Shown: positions 52,191-62,005, numbered from the stretch's first letter. The stretch: DNA of 64,000 bases from Synechococcus sp. PROS-7-1 (GCF_014279795.1 NZ_CP047945.1:1446572-1510571), one strand, 5' to 3'. Program-made: numbers and translations. Notes: generated by a model not told the origin, from the letters alone.

Positions 52191-54071
52191 ATGCATTTCG
52201 GCAGGATCAAGGACATGCAATGTCAGGACAGTTCCTTGCTCAGGATTGCCATCCGAGGAACCCTTCTGATCCCACTGATCGGAGGCGTCCTCCCTGCCAT
52301 TGTTCGCTCTGCCCCATTACCCTCGAGCGCTGCTGCACCGCCCCTCAATCTGGGCGGCAGCACGCTGCAACTGGAGCGCAGCTGGGAACGCCTCAATCAA
52401 CAGCTCGACAGCCTCGACACCCTGCTCGGACCTGCACCAGCGCTGGACGCAAGCGATGACCTCCTGACCCCGGAGTTACCCGCCAATCTGATGGACGCCA
52501 ACCGACCGGCGGAGGGTCCGTTGCTGGACGACAACAGTCGGCCGGAGAATCCCCTGGCCTTGCCGGGAAGCGCCAGTAAAGACACCCCCGTGCAATCGGT
52601 CTCCCTGGAGCAGGCAGTCGCCATTGCCTTCCGAAACAACCCTTCCCTGCAGGTCCAGCGGGATCGGATCGAAGCGCAGGCCGCCAGGGTGGCGTCGCTG
52701 GCCGGCACCTACTGGCCCACGATCAGTGTGTTTGCCGACGCTGAAGGATTCCAAAGCGGCAGCACGACTTATTCGCCCTACGCCAACAACTCGTTTGGGT
52801 TCGGAGCTTTGTTCGCCGAAAAAGGACAGACACCGAATCTTGCCCTCACCACCAATGGCACATCGGTCAGTGCTGAGCAGGACGGCCCCTTTTTCGTTCC
52901 TGCCGGCGGCGGTCTCTATGCCGTAGCCAACGGAGTGGAATCCCAGGCTGGACTGGAACTGAATTATGCAGTGATCGATTTCGCGCGCACCCCCAGGGTG
53001 CGCGCCGCGGAAGCCAGGCTGGAACAGTTCCAACAGCAATACGCCAACCAGCTTCGGACCCTGCAGTTGGAAGTCAGCGAGGCCTATTACCAGCTTCAAC
53101 TCAATGAGCAGTTGGTGCGCATTCGCGACGCCGTGGTGAGAACAGATCTGATCGTGTTGGAAGACACCCTGAATCTCAAACAGGCTGGCCTGGTGCCACG
53201 CGTAGACCTGCTGCGACGCAGTGCCACTCTTGCCACAGATCAGGAAGATCTCATCCAGGCTCTTGCTGATCGCGCGGTCTCCAGACGGGCTCTCTGGAGC
53301 GTGCTCAATCTGCCTGCTGATGTGATTCCCAGCGCCGCTGACCCGATCAACCTCTCACCGGCCTGGCCTCTAAATCTCGAACAGACGCTCCTGGCTGCTT
53401 ATGAGAACAACCCAGAACTCGACGCGATTCTTGCCACAAGGCGGGCACTGGCCTTGCGCCAGGACGAGACTGCGGCCCAGCTGCTTCCCCAGCTCAGCCT
53501 CTTTGCCTCCGTTGGCGGACTCGCCTCTGTGGAGCGCATCTTCAACTTTTCACTCATCGGTGACGGCTGCTGTGGTGCCACATTTCTGCCTCTGGAACAG
53601 GTCGCCGGATACGACTGGTCGATCGGTCTGGCGTTCAACTGGATGATCTTCAATGCCGGCGTCACCTCCAATGCCGTCAAAGCGCTGTCCATCCAGGAAC
53701 AAGCCGCAACCCAGGCCTATGCGGCCACTCGCAATGCCATCCGCTTGCGCCTTGAACGGGCCTTCTTGAACCATGAGGCCAGCCTTGCCAAGCTGCTTTC
53801 AGCGCGTCGTGCCGTTGGAGCCAGCAAGGAAGCCTTCCGTGACAGCACCCTTCGCTACAAAACAGGCCTGGCCAATGAAGTGGATCTGTCCGTCACCCAA
53901 ACCCAGCTGGTGAACTCCCTGGTCAATCGCCTGGTCGCCACCGTGGATGTGAATGTCACCTATGCCCAGCTGCTTAGGGAACTACTTCCCGTGCCTCGCA
54001 ACCCGAAGCAGGCCGTTCCAGCAACCCTCACCCTCGAGGAGTCGTCGCTTCGGTCAGCTCCCTGGCCTTGA
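52191..54071 (+). CDS. TolC-type outer membrane efflux protein
   Basis: A 626-residue outer-membrane channel protein with a signal-like segment (LLRIAIRGTLLIPLIGGVLP). The OEP repeats are clear: SVSLEQAVAIAFRNNPSLQV (near residue 140) with ARVASLAGTYWPTISVFADA, and the second, PLNLEQTLLAAYENNPELDA then LALRQDETAAQLLPQLSLFA. The final RYKTGLANEVDLSVTQTQLV is typical. It forms a trimeric exit duct with an inner-membrane pump and adaptor. It directly follows two FUSC genes in the same direction, and an HlyD-type adaptor lies opposite. Its end overlaps the small membrane-protein gene. Confidence 0.9.
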   Translation: MHFGRIKDMQCQDSSLLRIAIRGTLLIPLIGGVLPAIVRSAPLPSSAAAPPLNLGGSTLQLERSWERLNQQLDSLDTLLGPAPALDASDDLLTPELPANLMDANRPAEGPLLDDNSRPENPLALPGSASKDTPVQSVSLEQAVAIAFRNNPSLQVQRDRIEAQAARVASLAGTYWPTISVFADAEGFQSGSTTYSPYANNSFGFGALFAEKGQTPNLALTTNGTSVSAEQDGPFFVPAGGGLYAVANGVESQAGLELNYAVIDFARTPRVRAAEARLEQFQQQYANQLRTLQLEVSEAYYQLQLNEQLVRIRDAVVRTDLIVLEDTLNLKQAGLVPRVDLLRRSATLATDQEDLIQALADRAVSRRALWSVLNLPADVIPSAADPINLSPAWPLNLEQTLLAAYENNPELDAILATRRALALRQDETAAQLLPQLSLFASVGGLASVERIFNFSLIGDGCCGATFLPLEQVAGYDWSIGLAFNWMIFNAGVTSNAVKALSIQEQAATQAYAATRNAIRLRLERAFLNHEASLAKLLSARRAVGASKEAFRDSTLRYKTGLANEVDLSVTQTQLVNSLVNRLVATVDVNVTYAQLLRELLPVPRNPKQAVPATLTLEESSLRSAPWP

Positions 54072-54227
54072 AGACCACCAACGCTCGATCCTGTAGCCGA
54101 ACACCACCAGGAACACAACCAGCCAAAACCACAGTTCTGGGGGGTTGGCATTCAACAGAACGATCAGCAGAACGATCTCAGCAATGAGCCAGGGAAGCTC
54201 CTGACGGAGAAGAGGACGGATGGCCAT
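54054..54227 (-). CDS. Small two-span membrane protein, hypothetical
   Basis: A 57-residue protein starting MAIRPLLRQELPWLIAEIVL, with two hydrophobic segments (residues about 13-26 and 33-45, the latter LWFWLVVFLVVFGYRI) and a basic tail. It starts 13 bp after the HlyD stop, so it is co-transcribed with it, and its last 18 bp overlap the TolC gene on the other strand. A small helper subunit of the export system is possible but unproven. Confidence 0.6.
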   Translation of the reverse strand: MAIRPLLRQELPWLIAEIVLLIVLLNANPPELWFWLVVFLVVFGYRIERWWSSRPGS

Positions 54228-54239
54228 GGAGTTAGGGCA

Positions 54240-55562
54240 TCACTGTGGAGTTCCGGGCTGCCGCAGGAAGGGCAGATCCCAAACACGATCGATGCGGAAG
54301 GTTCGGAACCCACCCGTCAGCGAGCGCAAGCCGGGAATGATGTAGGTGATCGGAGATCGCCATTCGACGTAGGCAAACGTATCGACGGTGAGGCCATCGC
54401 GGATCGGAAACACGCCGCTGCCTTGGGACAAGGTCCAGCGGTAGCCATCATCGCTGCCGGGGACACGATCGAGTTCGATCTCGGCACGCATCACCGGCCC
54501 ATCCTTCACCAGTTCTTCGGCCAGCTGACCATTGCCCACGGTTGTGGAGATGTCTTCCTGCGTCGCAGGCAGCGTAAGCACGCTGCGCACTCTGCCTTCG
54601 ATCCCACCGAAACGACCACGCTGGTTCCAGTGCGGAACCACTTCCACTGGAAGCCCGAGCGGGAGACGACGGGCATCCGCCGGAGAAAAGTAGGAGACCG
54701 CGATCAGATCGCCTCCGGTTTTGCGTTGATCAGCCGCTGGCGTTTGGTTTCGGCCGATGGTGCCGAGGCGGTCACTGGTTTTCACGGTCTGACCAGCAAT
54801 GACCTGTAAATCGAGAACCGTTCCACTGCGCTCGGCGATCACCTTGCCATCGAAGGCAATCTTGGCTTCGGTCACCTTGATCTGACGCTTGAGATCGTCG
54901 ATCTGGAAGGTTCGATCGAGTTGCTCGGTTTCGATGCCCAGCTTGATCTGCTGGAACTGTGTGATCTCATCCTTGCGCTGAATCTTGATGTCATCCAACT
55001 GAACACTGGTCGTTGTCAGACCTTGTTCTGCAGACACCACAGCCCTTGACAGCGGCGCAACCACATCGCGTTGAGCAAGCCAATCGAGATTCTTGAGCTT
55101 GCTGGTGTAGGTGGATTGCAGCTGAGCCAGCCTTGTCTGATCGTCATCGAGCTTGGCGAGAGCTGTGTCCAAGGCTGCCTTGGCAGTGGCGATACGCAAG
55201 GCATCGCGTTGGTTGAGCTCCTCGTTCTGACGGATCAGCTGCTCGAGGTTGCCTTGCTGCTGATCGAGCTGTCGTTCCAGCACTGGGAGATACAAGGTCA
55301 TCAACACCTGCCCCTGGCGCACCCGATCACCCACCTTGGTGTCAATGCTCAGAACCTGGCCTCCCGAGCGGGCGTTAAGGATCCCCGCATTGTCGGGGTA
55401 AATCAAAACGCCCTGGCCTTCCACTTGCGTGGGAACAGGCCAGAACAGCAGCCAGAGGCCAAACAATCCACCAACGCCTATCAGGGACGCACCAACCTGC
55501 TGGTGCTCCGAGAGGCCATTCCAGCGACCTCTGAGTTGCTCAACCCGGCTGGATGTCGTCAT
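54240..55562 (-). CDS. HlyD-type membrane-fusion protein, similar to NHLM-system secretion proteins
   Basis: A 440-residue periplasmic adaptor. It has one N-terminal membrane segment (VGASLIGVGGLFGLWLLFWP), then a lipoyl-like half (GILNARSGGQVLSIDTKVGD), a long helical hairpin (residues about 100-230), the second lipoyl half (ERSGTVLDLQVIAGQTVKTS) and beta-barrel parts. The final VEWRSPITYIIPGLRSL resembles HlyD proteins of NHLM bacteriocin export systems; this is judged by eye. It would link an inner-membrane pump to TolC. The matching ABC transporter is not in the window. Confidence 0.82.
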   Translation of the reverse strand: MTTSSRVEQLRGRWNGLSEHQQVGASLIGVGGLFGLWLLFWPVPTQVEGQGVLIYPDNAGILNARSGGQVLSIDTKVGDRVRQGQVLMTLYLPVLERQLDQQQGNLEQLIRQNEELNQRDALRIATAKAALDTALAKLDDDQTRLAQLQSTYTSKLKNLDWLAQRDVVAPLSRAVVSAEQGLTTTSVQLDDIKIQRKDEITQFQQIKLGIETEQLDRTFQIDDLKRQIKVTEAKIAFDGKVIAERSGTVLDLQVIAGQTVKTSDRLGTIGRNQTPAADQRKTGGDLIAVSYFSPADARRLPLGLPVEVVPHWNQRGRFGGIEGRVRSVLTLPATQEDISTTVGNGQLAEELVKDGPVMRAEIELDRVPGSDDGYRWTLSQGSGVFPIRDGLTVDTFAYVEWRSPITYIIPGLRSLTGGFRTFRIDRVWDLPFLRQPGTPQ

Positions 55563-55632
55563 AGAAGCATCCTGCTGCTGACTCGCGACTGCCGCTGCAG
55601 GCAGGAGGACAGTTCATGCCAACGGCATCAAT

Positions 55633-56187
55633 TCAGATCAGCAGGGTAAAGGAGGTGATCACTGACTCAAACAATCCCTGAACCTTCGTCCAGCGCTCTT
55701 CGTTAGTGCTGGTAGCCAGGGTGTAAAGGCGACCGCGATCGACCACAACCGTGGCCAGCTCGTGACGATCGCGGTTTTGAAGATGAACGGCGTATTCCAG
55801 GTCATAGAACCTGTGACCAGCGCTCTCCCGTTCGCGCGCTTCGATGAGTTCAGCATCACGGCCGCTGCCGTCGGGAGCAATCACCTCACGCCGCAGTCGT
55901 TCGCCGACGGCAACGGCACTTCCCAACCCTTCAAGGTCATTGTCTGGATCCACATCCGAAACCACCAGGCTGACGGTTTCATCACTGTTGATTAGGTCAT
56001 GAAACACCACCTGCGGCCCCCCGGTCACGGCTACGCGAGTCCACCCAGCCGGGTAGAGGAAGGCATAGCGTCCATCAGGGCTCTTAAAGGAGTTGAGCCC
56101 GGCCCCCGCTCCGCTGCAAGCGGTCAGCATCAAGACGCAGAGAAGTGCGCACAATGTTCTGAGCGAAGAGTGCAGCGGAAAACGCAT
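55633..56187 (-). CDS. PsbP-like lipoprotein (photosystem II accessory, CyanoP family)
   Basis: A 184-residue lipoprotein. The signal peptide ends in a lipobox, LLCVLMLTAC, so Cys 24 should be lipid-modified in the thylakoid lumen. The PsbP fold follows: FKSPDGRYAFLYPAGWTRVA, HDLINSDETVSLVVSDVD, YDLEYAVHLQNRDRHELATV and VVDRGRLYTLATSTNEERW. Cyanobacterial PsbP assists photosystem II assembly and stability. It stands alone on the minus strand upstream of the HlyD gene. Confidence 0.9.
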   Translation of the reverse strand: MRFPLHSSLRTLCALLCVLMLTACSGAGAGLNSFKSPDGRYAFLYPAGWTRVAVTGGPQVVFHDLINSDETVSLVVSDVDPDNDLEGLGSAVAVGERLRREVIAPDGSGRDAELIEARERESAGHRFYDLEYAVHLQNRDRHELATVVVDRGRLYTLATSTNEERWTKVQGLFESVITSFTLLI

Positions 56188-56261
56188 CGGGGCATCGTCA
56201 GGATGGGAGCATTCTGCCCGTGCAAATGCCTGCCTAGATTTCAGACACTTGCCAAAGAGTT

Positions 56262-56861
56262 CTGAGCGGCTTTACCCGCCCACTGGCACGGCTGATCGAT
56301 CAATTCGAGCGGTTGCCTGGTATTGGCCCACGCACTGCCCAGCGACTGGCCCTGCATCTGCTTCGCCAACCGGAGGAGCAGATCCGCAGTTTTGCCGATG
56401 CACTCCTGGCGGCGCGAACGGAGGTTGGCCATTGCCAGACCTGCCATCACCTCAGCGCGGAGCCAATCTGTGAAATCTGCCGTAATCCGGAACGGTCCAA
56501 CGGCCAGATCTGCGTGGTGGCTGATTCACGCGATCTTCTGGCACTGGAACGCACCAGGGAATTTTCAGGTAACTATCACGTTCTCGGAGGTCTGATCTCA
56601 CCCATGGATGGAATCGGCCCCGACCTGCTTCAGATCTCCAGCTTGGTGAAGAGGGTCGCAGCCAACAACACTGAAGAAGTGATCCTGGCACTCACGCCCA
56701 GTGTGGAAGGCGACACCACCAGCCTCTATGTGGCCAGGTTGCTCAAGCCTTTCACCCGTGTCAGTCGGATTGCTTATGGGCTGCCGGTGGGCAGCGAGCT
56801 GGAATATGCCGACGATGTCACCCTCAGCCGAGCGCTCGAAGGGCGGCGAGCTGTGGAGTGA
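56262..56861 (+). CDS. recR: Recombination protein RecR
   Basis: A DNA-repair protein that helps load RecA through the RecFOR route. The helix-hairpin-helix [20 protein letters not shown] is followed by a [13 protein letters not shown]-type zinc finger (CQTC and CEIC pairs) and the Toprim domain ([20 protein letters not shown]). The needed N-terminal helix lies upstream of the first usual start codon. The only starts that include it are CTG at 56262 (199 residues, close to the family's 200) or ATT further upstream; I use CTG. The stop overlaps the lipA start region. Confidence 0.85.
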   Translation: MSGFTRPLARLIDQFERLPGIGPRTAQRLALHLLRQPEEQIRSFADALLAARTEVGHCQTCHHLSAEPICEICRNPERSNGQICVVADSRDLLALERTREFSGNYHVLGGLISPMDGIGPDLLQISSLVKRVAANNTEEVILALTPSVEGDTTSLYVARLLKPFTRVSRIAYGLPVGSELEYADDVTLSRALEGRRAVE

Positions 56862-57775
56862 TTGGCATGGGTCAGATCAGTCGCTACTCCTCGATTCCAC
56901 CCCGGGAACGTCTGCCCGAGTGGTTGCGGCGCTCCATCGGCGACGCCTCCGCGATCGAGCGTGTTCAAACCCTTGTGAAATCCAACGCCCTTCACACCAT
57001 CTGCGAAGAAGGACGCTGCCCGAATCGGGGCGAGTGTTACGCCGCCGGCACCGCCACATTTCTGCTGGGTGGGTCCATCTGCACGCGCAGTTGTGCGTTC
57101 TGTCAGGTGGACAAGGGCCGGGCTCCCGAAGAGCTGAACCCCATGGAAGCGGAACGGGTGGCGAATGCCGTGATCTCCATGGGGCTCCGTTATGTGGTGC
57201 TCACCGCTGTTGCCCGCGACGATCTTGAAGACCATGGCGCATCTCTCTTCACCTCGGCCATGGAAGCGATCCGACAGCGCAATCCGCTGATCGCGATCGA
57301 GGTGCTGACTCCAGACTTCTGGGGCGGCCAGCCGGACCAGCGCAAAGGGATCCAGGTGCAACGGCGGCGATTGAAAACGGTTCTCGACGCCTCCCCCGTC
57401 TGCTTCAACCACAATCTGGAAACCGTCGAGCGCTTGCAGGGCGAGGTGAGACGTGGTGCGACCTACGAACGCTCGCTGGGACTGCTGGCCGCTGCCAGGG
57501 AACTCGCACCAGCGATCCCCACCAAAAGTGGACTGATGCTCGGACTGGGCGAAACCCGAGAGGAGGTAATCCAAACCATGGAGCACCTTCGGGCTGTGGA
57601 CTGCCAACGCCTCACCATCGGTCAGTACATGCGGCCTTCCCTGGCCCACATTCCCGTCGCCCGCTATTGGCATCCGGATGAATTCTCAGAACTGGGCCAC
57701 ATCGCCTCGGAGCTTGGCTTCTCCGTGGTACGCAGCGCTCCACTGGTGCGCAGCAGCTATCACGCCGCGGCCTGA
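56858..57775 (+). CDS. lipA: Lipoyl synthase
   Basis: A 305-residue radical SAM enzyme that inserts two sulfurs into octanoyl groups of lipoyl domains. The auxiliary cluster motif [12 protein letters not shown] (near residue 46) and the radical SAM motif CTRSCAFC (near residue 76) are complete. The final RSSYHA is the usual end of LipA, supplying the Ser that binds the auxiliary cluster. The start is GTG at 56858, overlapping recR, or the ATG at 56867 (MGQISRYSS). Confidence 0.96.
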   Translation: MIGMGQISRYSSIPPRERLPEWLRRSIGDASAIERVQTLVKSNALHTICEEGRCPNRGECYAAGTATFLLGGSICTRSCAFCQVDKGRAPEELNPMEAERVANAVISMGLRYVVLTAVARDDLEDHGASLFTSAMEAIRQRNPLIAIEVLTPDFWGGQPDQRKGIQVQRRRLKTVLDASPVCFNHNLETVERLQGEVRRGATYERSLGLLAAARELAPAIPTKSGLMLGLGETREEVIQTMEHLRAVDCQRLTIGQYMRPSLAHIPVARYWHPDEFSELGHIASELGFSVVRSAPLVRSSYHAAA

Positions 57776-58257
57776 GCACGCCAACGCCCAAGCGCGCCTT
57801 CGAGCACAACAGCACAATCGCCCACCATCAGTTCACCCGCACCTCCCCACACCATGCGCAGAGGGAGATCCAAAAGAGCAGCCTGCACCTCCCGCACCGA
57901 CTGGAATCCCTTGGCCTGAAAGTAGCGGACCAGTCGCCGATGCTGACGCTCGTCATCTCTGATCGCAAGCAGACGGGCACGGCGGCACGGGGTGGCTTCA
58001 AGGGCCCAGGCCATGGTCGCGGCCCAGATCAGATCAGCGCATCCCGCCGGTGCACCGGGAAGTACACGCAACGTGTCGAGCTGAAGCCCACCGGCCCGTC
58101 CATAGGCCCAGGCTTTCATCTCCCCTAGCAACTGCAGCCTCTCCCCGCTGGAGCGGGCCACCACCAGCCGCAGACTCCACAGGCCCAAGGGACGTCCCAC
58201 CTGCAGCCTCAGCAAAAGGTCGCGACTGCAAGCCTCGCGTTCAAGTTGATCCAGCAT
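57760..58257 (-). CDS. Hypothetical protein, weakly GNAT-like
   Basis: A 165-residue soluble protein. The segment [20 protein letters not shown] then [15 protein letters not shown] resembles the last part of GNAT acetyltransferases (helix ending in the GF...V motif). The first half ([20 protein letters not shown]) has strand-rich character. No cofactor loop could be placed with certainty. It ends convergently with lipA (16 bp overlap) and lies 4 bp downstream of the GST-DUF952 gene, at the end of the long minus-strand operon. Confidence 0.55.
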   Translation of the reverse strand: MLDQLEREACSRDLLLRLQVGRPLGLWSLRLVVARSSGERLQLLGEMKAWAYGRAGGLQLDTLRVLPGAPAGCADLIWAATMAWALEATPCRRARLLAIRDDERQHRRLVRYFQAKGFQSVREVQAALLDLPLRMVWGGAGELMVGDCAVVLEGALGRWRAQAAA

Positions 58258-58261
58258 CGGC

Positions 58262-59263
58262 TCAGTCTGAGGGGTAAGAGGTGACCGAGGTCACCGCCTC
58301 AACAGGCAAGGCGCCATAAAGGTGGGGGAACAGCTCTCCACTGGGAACAGCATCAGCGCGCAAGGGAGCCTGAATCTGCATCGGATCCACGGTGAGCAAG
58401 CGAACATCACCGGCATCAGCGTAAAAACGCCGAAAGGTATCGGGTATCTGGTCTCGCCAGGACAGGTGAATGAAACCCACCTGTTCCAAAGACAGCCCTC
58501 GGGTTGAGGTGGAGTAGTGGCCGCATCGCTCGGCCTGCGACCAGTCCTCAGCAAGAGCCAGATGGAACAGGGCTTGGTCCTTGGGTACGGCGATGGCGTC
58601 GGCTGGGAAATGGGGCTGATGCCCCCCCGGAGACCAGGGATCAGCCCGTTGCATCAAGCGTTCAAATCCAGGGTTGTCGAGGAAGCCCTGCAACCAGCCA
58701 CGCAGGCCCTTCAACCCCTGAGCACTGTCGAATCCCTGCGGATCGGCAATCCGCCACTGACGCACAAAGGGGAACAAGGCCCCGTCCGCCAGCGAACATC
58801 CATCCTCCAAAAGCCAGCCTCCATGGCCGTCGATCCGCTGCGACCAGCGACGGAGAATCTCCAGACCAGCCTGTCGGTGGTGTTCTTTGCAGGCGCCGGG
58901 ATAACGATCGGTGTATTTGAAGCGATCCAGATGATGCTTGAACGCACCGTCGTTGGCGTTGATCAGATCGCGGATCTCGGCTTGCTGCTTGAGGCACTGC
59001 CGACGGGCGAGGTCGCGGGGATCAGCCTGATGCACAGCCCAGTGGATCACATCCACACTTTCATCGACGGTCGTCCCGTCGGCGAGCACAAGAACAGGAA
59101 CGGTTCCTTTCGGCGAACTCTCCAACATGGCGGCGGGCTTGGCCTTGAGCTCCACTTCCCTCCATCGCACCAGGAGGCCTGCCTCGAGAATGGCCCAGCG
59201 GGCTCGCATCGCGTAAGGACAGCGCCGGAAGCTGTAGAGAATCGGCAGGGGTGCCATGGTCAT
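58262..59263 (-). CDS. Glutathione S-transferase-like protein fused to DUF952
   Basis: A 333-residue protein. Residues 1-85 are a thioredoxin-fold GST domain (ILYSFRRCPYAMRARWAILE with Cys-Pro-Tyr; GTVPVLVLADGTTVDESVDV), then the helical GST C-domain. From about residue 225 comes a DUF952 domain (ALFHLALAEDWSQAERCGHY, then GFIHLSWRDQIPDTFRRFYA). The active Cys at CPYA suggests a glutaredoxin-like rather than a classic GST site. ATG at 59263 overlaps the trhO stop. This fusion is unusual. Confidence 0.82.
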   Translation of the reverse strand: MTMAPLPILYSFRRCPYAMRARWAILEAGLLVRWREVELKAKPAAMLESSPKGTVPVLVLADGTTVDESVDVIHWAVHQADPRDLARRQCLKQQAEIRDLINANDGAFKHHLDRFKYTDRYPGACKEHHRQAGLEILRRWSQRIDGHGGWLLEDGCSLADGALFPFVRQWRIADPQGFDSAQGLKGLRGWLQGFLDNPGFERLMQRADPWSPGGHQPHFPADAIAVPKDQALFHLALAEDWSQAERCGHYSTSTRGLSLEQVGFIHLSWRDQIPDTFRRFYADAGDVRLLTVDPMQIQAPLRADAVPSGELFPHLYGALPVEAVTSVTSYPSD

Positions 59264-60207
59264 TGTCCGCCTGCGTGCTGCTGCTCCCACTGGCGTTGGC
59301 GTTCACGGAAACGGGCACGATCCTGATCCGAGAACCGGTCCTTGCAGTGAAGACACTGCACCCCGGGGATGTAGCTCTCCATCGCCCGTTGCTCAGGCGT
59401 GAGCGGCAGGCCGCAAGCATGACAAAGCCTGTGCTGCCCGGGTTGAAGCTGGTGGTTGAGGGCGACGCGCTGATCAAACACAAAGCACTCCCCCCGCCAT
59501 CGGCTTGCGGATTCGGGAATCTGCTCCAGGTAGCTCAGAATTCCTCCCTGCAGATGATGAATCTCAGGGAAACCGTTCTGCATCAGAAAACTGCTGGCTT
59601 TCTCGCAACGGATGCCACCAGTGCAAAACATGGCGATCCGCGCCGGAGCCCTGCGCTCCACCAGCGGGCGAAGTTCCTTTTCAACCCATTCCGGAAACTC
59701 TCGGAAGCTTTCGGTGCCTGGATCGACAGCACCCTCAAAGCTGCCGATGGCCACCTCATAGCGATTGCGCGTGTCGATGAGAAGCGTGTCAGGATCATCG
59801 ACCACAGCGTTCCAGTCGGCTGGGGAAACGTATGTGCCAACCCGCGCGCGCGGATCGACCGACGGGACGCCCATGGTCACGATCTCCTTTTTACGCCTCG
59901 CTTTGAAGCGCCGGAAGGCCTGGCGGTCACAGCGGCTGAATTTCACTTGAAGGCGCTCAAAATGCGCTTCGCCAAGATCCAGATCAGACCGCAAGCGCTG
60001 GAGAAGTTGCTCCACCCCCTCATCAGGCCCGGAAATGGTTCCGTTCACCCCCTCCGGTGCAAGCAGCACGGAACCGAGAACAGTCTCCTGAGCAGCCAGT
60101 GCTGGAAGCTCCTTCAACAACAAAGAGAGCGTGTCCCTCTCCAGCGGGGTGAAGGCGTAGAACGCAGCCACCAGGAACCGCGATGGAGCTGAGGGCAGCG
60201 GACTCAT
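59260..60207 (-). CDS. trhO: tRNA uridine(34) hydroxylase (rhodanese-like, TrhO/YceA)
   Basis: A 315-residue protein. The N-terminal acylphosphatase-like domain ([20 protein letters not shown]) is followed by a rhodanese domain: [20 protein letters not shown] and the active-site loop [15 protein letters not shown], with the catalytic Cys near residue 195. The C-terminal part has four cysteines as zinc ligands ([12 protein letters not shown]). TrhO adds oxygen at U34 of certain tRNAs. It overlaps bioB and the GST gene by 4 bp on each side. Confidence 0.9.
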   Translation of the reverse strand: MSPLPSAPSRFLVAAFYAFTPLERDTLSLLLKELPALAAQETVLGSVLLAPEGVNGTISGPDEGVEQLLQRLRSDLDLGEAHFERLQVKFSRCDRQAFRRFKARRKKEIVTMGVPSVDPRARVGTYVSPADWNAVVDDPDTLLIDTRNRYEVAIGSFEGAVDPGTESFREFPEWVEKELRPLVERRAPARIAMFCTGGIRCEKASSFLMQNGFPEIHHLQGGILSYLEQIPESASRWRGECFVFDQRVALNHQLQPGQHRLCHACGLPLTPEQRAMESYIPGVQCLHCKDRFSDQDRARFRERQRQWEQQHAGGQ

Positions 60208-61181
60208 GCAGCGGGAGCCTCCTGCCAGCTGGCCTGCACTCCGGCTGCAGCGAGAAGAGCACGATCGGACTCAACCGCGGGGTTGCTGGTGGTGAGCAAG
60301 GAGTCTCCGTAGAAAATCGAGTCAGCTCCGGCCTGCAGGCAGAGAATCTGTGCTTCGCGATTGAGCTGCTCACGCCCGGCGCTGAGCCGCACGCGGCTGT
60401 AGGGCATCAGGATCCGGGCGACAGCCACCATGCGCACAAGCTCCAAGGGGTCAATGCTGGGTTGGGCCTCCAGTGGGGTGCCCTCCACCGCAACGAGCGC
60501 ATTGATTGGCACACTTTCAGGATGGGGATCCAGACACGCCAACACCTGCAGCATTGAGGCGCGATCACGTAGCGACTCGCCCATACCAATGATTCCGCCG
60601 CAACAGAGCGTCACGCCCGCCTGTCGGACCCTTTGAAGCGTTTCCAAACGCTCCTGATAGGTGCGCGTGGTGATGATGTTGTCGTAGTGCTCCGGACTGG
60701 TATCGAGGTTGTGGTTGTAGGCCGTGAGCCCTGCCTCTGCCAGTCGTTCAGCCTGGGTGTCTGTGAGCATGCCGGCGGTCACGCAGGCCTCAAGGCCAAG
60801 CTCCCTCACGCCACGCACCATCGACAACATCGATTCGAAGGCAGGGCCCTCGCGGATTTCACGCCAGGCCCAGCCCATGCAGAAGCGATCAGCACCGGCT
60901 TCAGCAGCCACACGGGCCCTGTCGAGAACCGCCTGCACCTCAAGATCAGGCTGGCCTGTGACATCACTGCTGTGATGCATCGACTGGGGACAGTACGCAC
61001 AGTCCTCCTCGCAGCCTCCGGTCTTGACGCTGAGCAGAGAAGCCAACTGCACTCTGTAGCCGGGATTGGCGGTGCGGTGCACAGCCTGAGCGTTCCACAG
61101 CAGATCCATCAAAGGGCTCTGGAGAAGCGCTTCGATCTCTTCCACAGTCCAGTCATGGCGTTGATCTAACCGTTCGCTCAT
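60204..61181 (-). CDS. bioB: Biotin synthase
   Basis: A 325-residue radical SAM enzyme that inserts sulfur into dethiobiotin. The radical cluster motif is CEEDCAYC near residue 50, preceded by [33 protein letters not shown] and [17 protein letters not shown] are conserved family segments. The start is the ATG at 61181 ([11 protein letters not shown]); a GTG at 61193 is possible. It lies in the run uppS-bioB-trhO and is probably co-transcribed with them. Confidence 0.95.
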   Translation of the reverse strand: MSERLDQRHDWTVEEIEALLQSPLMDLLWNAQAVHRTANPGYRVQLASLLSVKTGGCEEDCAYCPQSMHHSSDVTGQPDLEVQAVLDRARVAAEAGADRFCMGWAWREIREGPAFESMLSMVRGVRELGLEACVTAGMLTDTQAERLAEAGLTAYNHNLDTSPEHYDNIITTRTYQERLETLQRVRQAGVTLCCGGIIGMGESLRDRASMLQVLACLDPHPESVPINALVAVEGTPLEAQPSIDPLELVRMVAVARILMPYSRVRLSAGREQLNREAQILCLQAGADSIFYGDSLLTTSNPAVESDRALLAAAGVQASWQEAPAA

Positions 61182-61207
61182 CGCACCAGCCACGTGTCCT
61201 GCAGTGA

Positions 61208-62005
61208 TCAGGATCCCAGAACGTCGGGCATCACCCCGTCCAATCCGCCAAAGCGCCGACGACGACTTTGGTAGTCGCTCAGAGCGGACAGAAGGGCATC
61301 AGAACCGAAATCAGGCCAGCACACATCAGTGACATGAATCTCGGCATAGGCCAGCTGCCAGAGCAGGAAATTGCTGATCCTCTGCTCTCCACTGGTACGA
61401 ATGAGGAGATCTGGATCGCGCTCTCCAACGGTGTAGAGCTCTGCTGCAAGAGCGTTTTCGTCAATCTGTGACGCCTGAAGTTCTCCGCTTGCGACCCGTT
61501 CAGCGAGGCGACGGGACGCGCGGACCAGTTCCCGGCGTCCGCCGTAGTTGGTGCAAACATTGAAATGAATGCCGCGGTTGGCGGCCGTCCGCGCTGTGGC
61601 ATCAGCGATCAGCGCCTGCAAACGCGACGGGAGGGCTTCAAGATCTCCGAGAAAGCGGATGCGCACCTGTTCTGATTCCAGTGCATCCAGCTCCCGCTGC
61701 AGCACTCTTTCGAACAGGGTCATCAAGAAATTCACCTCCTCACCAGGGCGCGACCAGTTCTCCGTTGAAAAGGCATAGGCCGTGAGAGCACCGATGCCCC
61801 AGTCGTTGCAGAGCCTGAGCGTGGTCTTGAGGGCCTCCACTCCAGCCCGATGCCCCATCACCCGGGGCAGGCCGCGCGCTTTGGCCCAGCGACCGTTGCC
61901 GTCCATGATCACCGCGATATGGCCAGGCAGCCTGGAGGGGTCCAGACCATCGGGACAACGCCTGGACTCGAGCTGATCAGCACTGGTGGCCAGTTGACGA
62001 CTCAA
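61208..62005 (-). CDS. uppS: Isoprenyl transferase (undecaprenyl diphosphate synthase family)
   Basis: A 265-residue cis-prenyltransferase making long-chain lipid carriers for cell-wall synthesis. The catalytic Asp is in [20 protein letters not shown] (near residue 35), followed by [11 protein letters not shown], then [16 protein letters not shown] and [20 protein letters not shown]. The end, [17 protein letters not shown], is also typical. Its start overlaps the cdaA stop (ATGA). Confidence 0.94.
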   Translation of the reverse strand: MSRQLATSADQLESRRCPDGLDPSRLPGHIAVIMDGNGRWAKARGLPRVMGHRAGVEALKTTLRLCNDWGIGALTAYAFSTENWSRPGEEVNFLMTLFERVLQRELDALESEQVRIRFLGDLEALPSRLQALIADATARTAANRGIHFNVCTNYGGRRELVRASRRLAERVASGELQASQIDENALAAELYTVGERDPDLLIRTSGEQRISNFLLWQLAYAEIHVTDVCWPDFGSDALLSALSDYQSRRRRFGGLDGVMPDVLGS

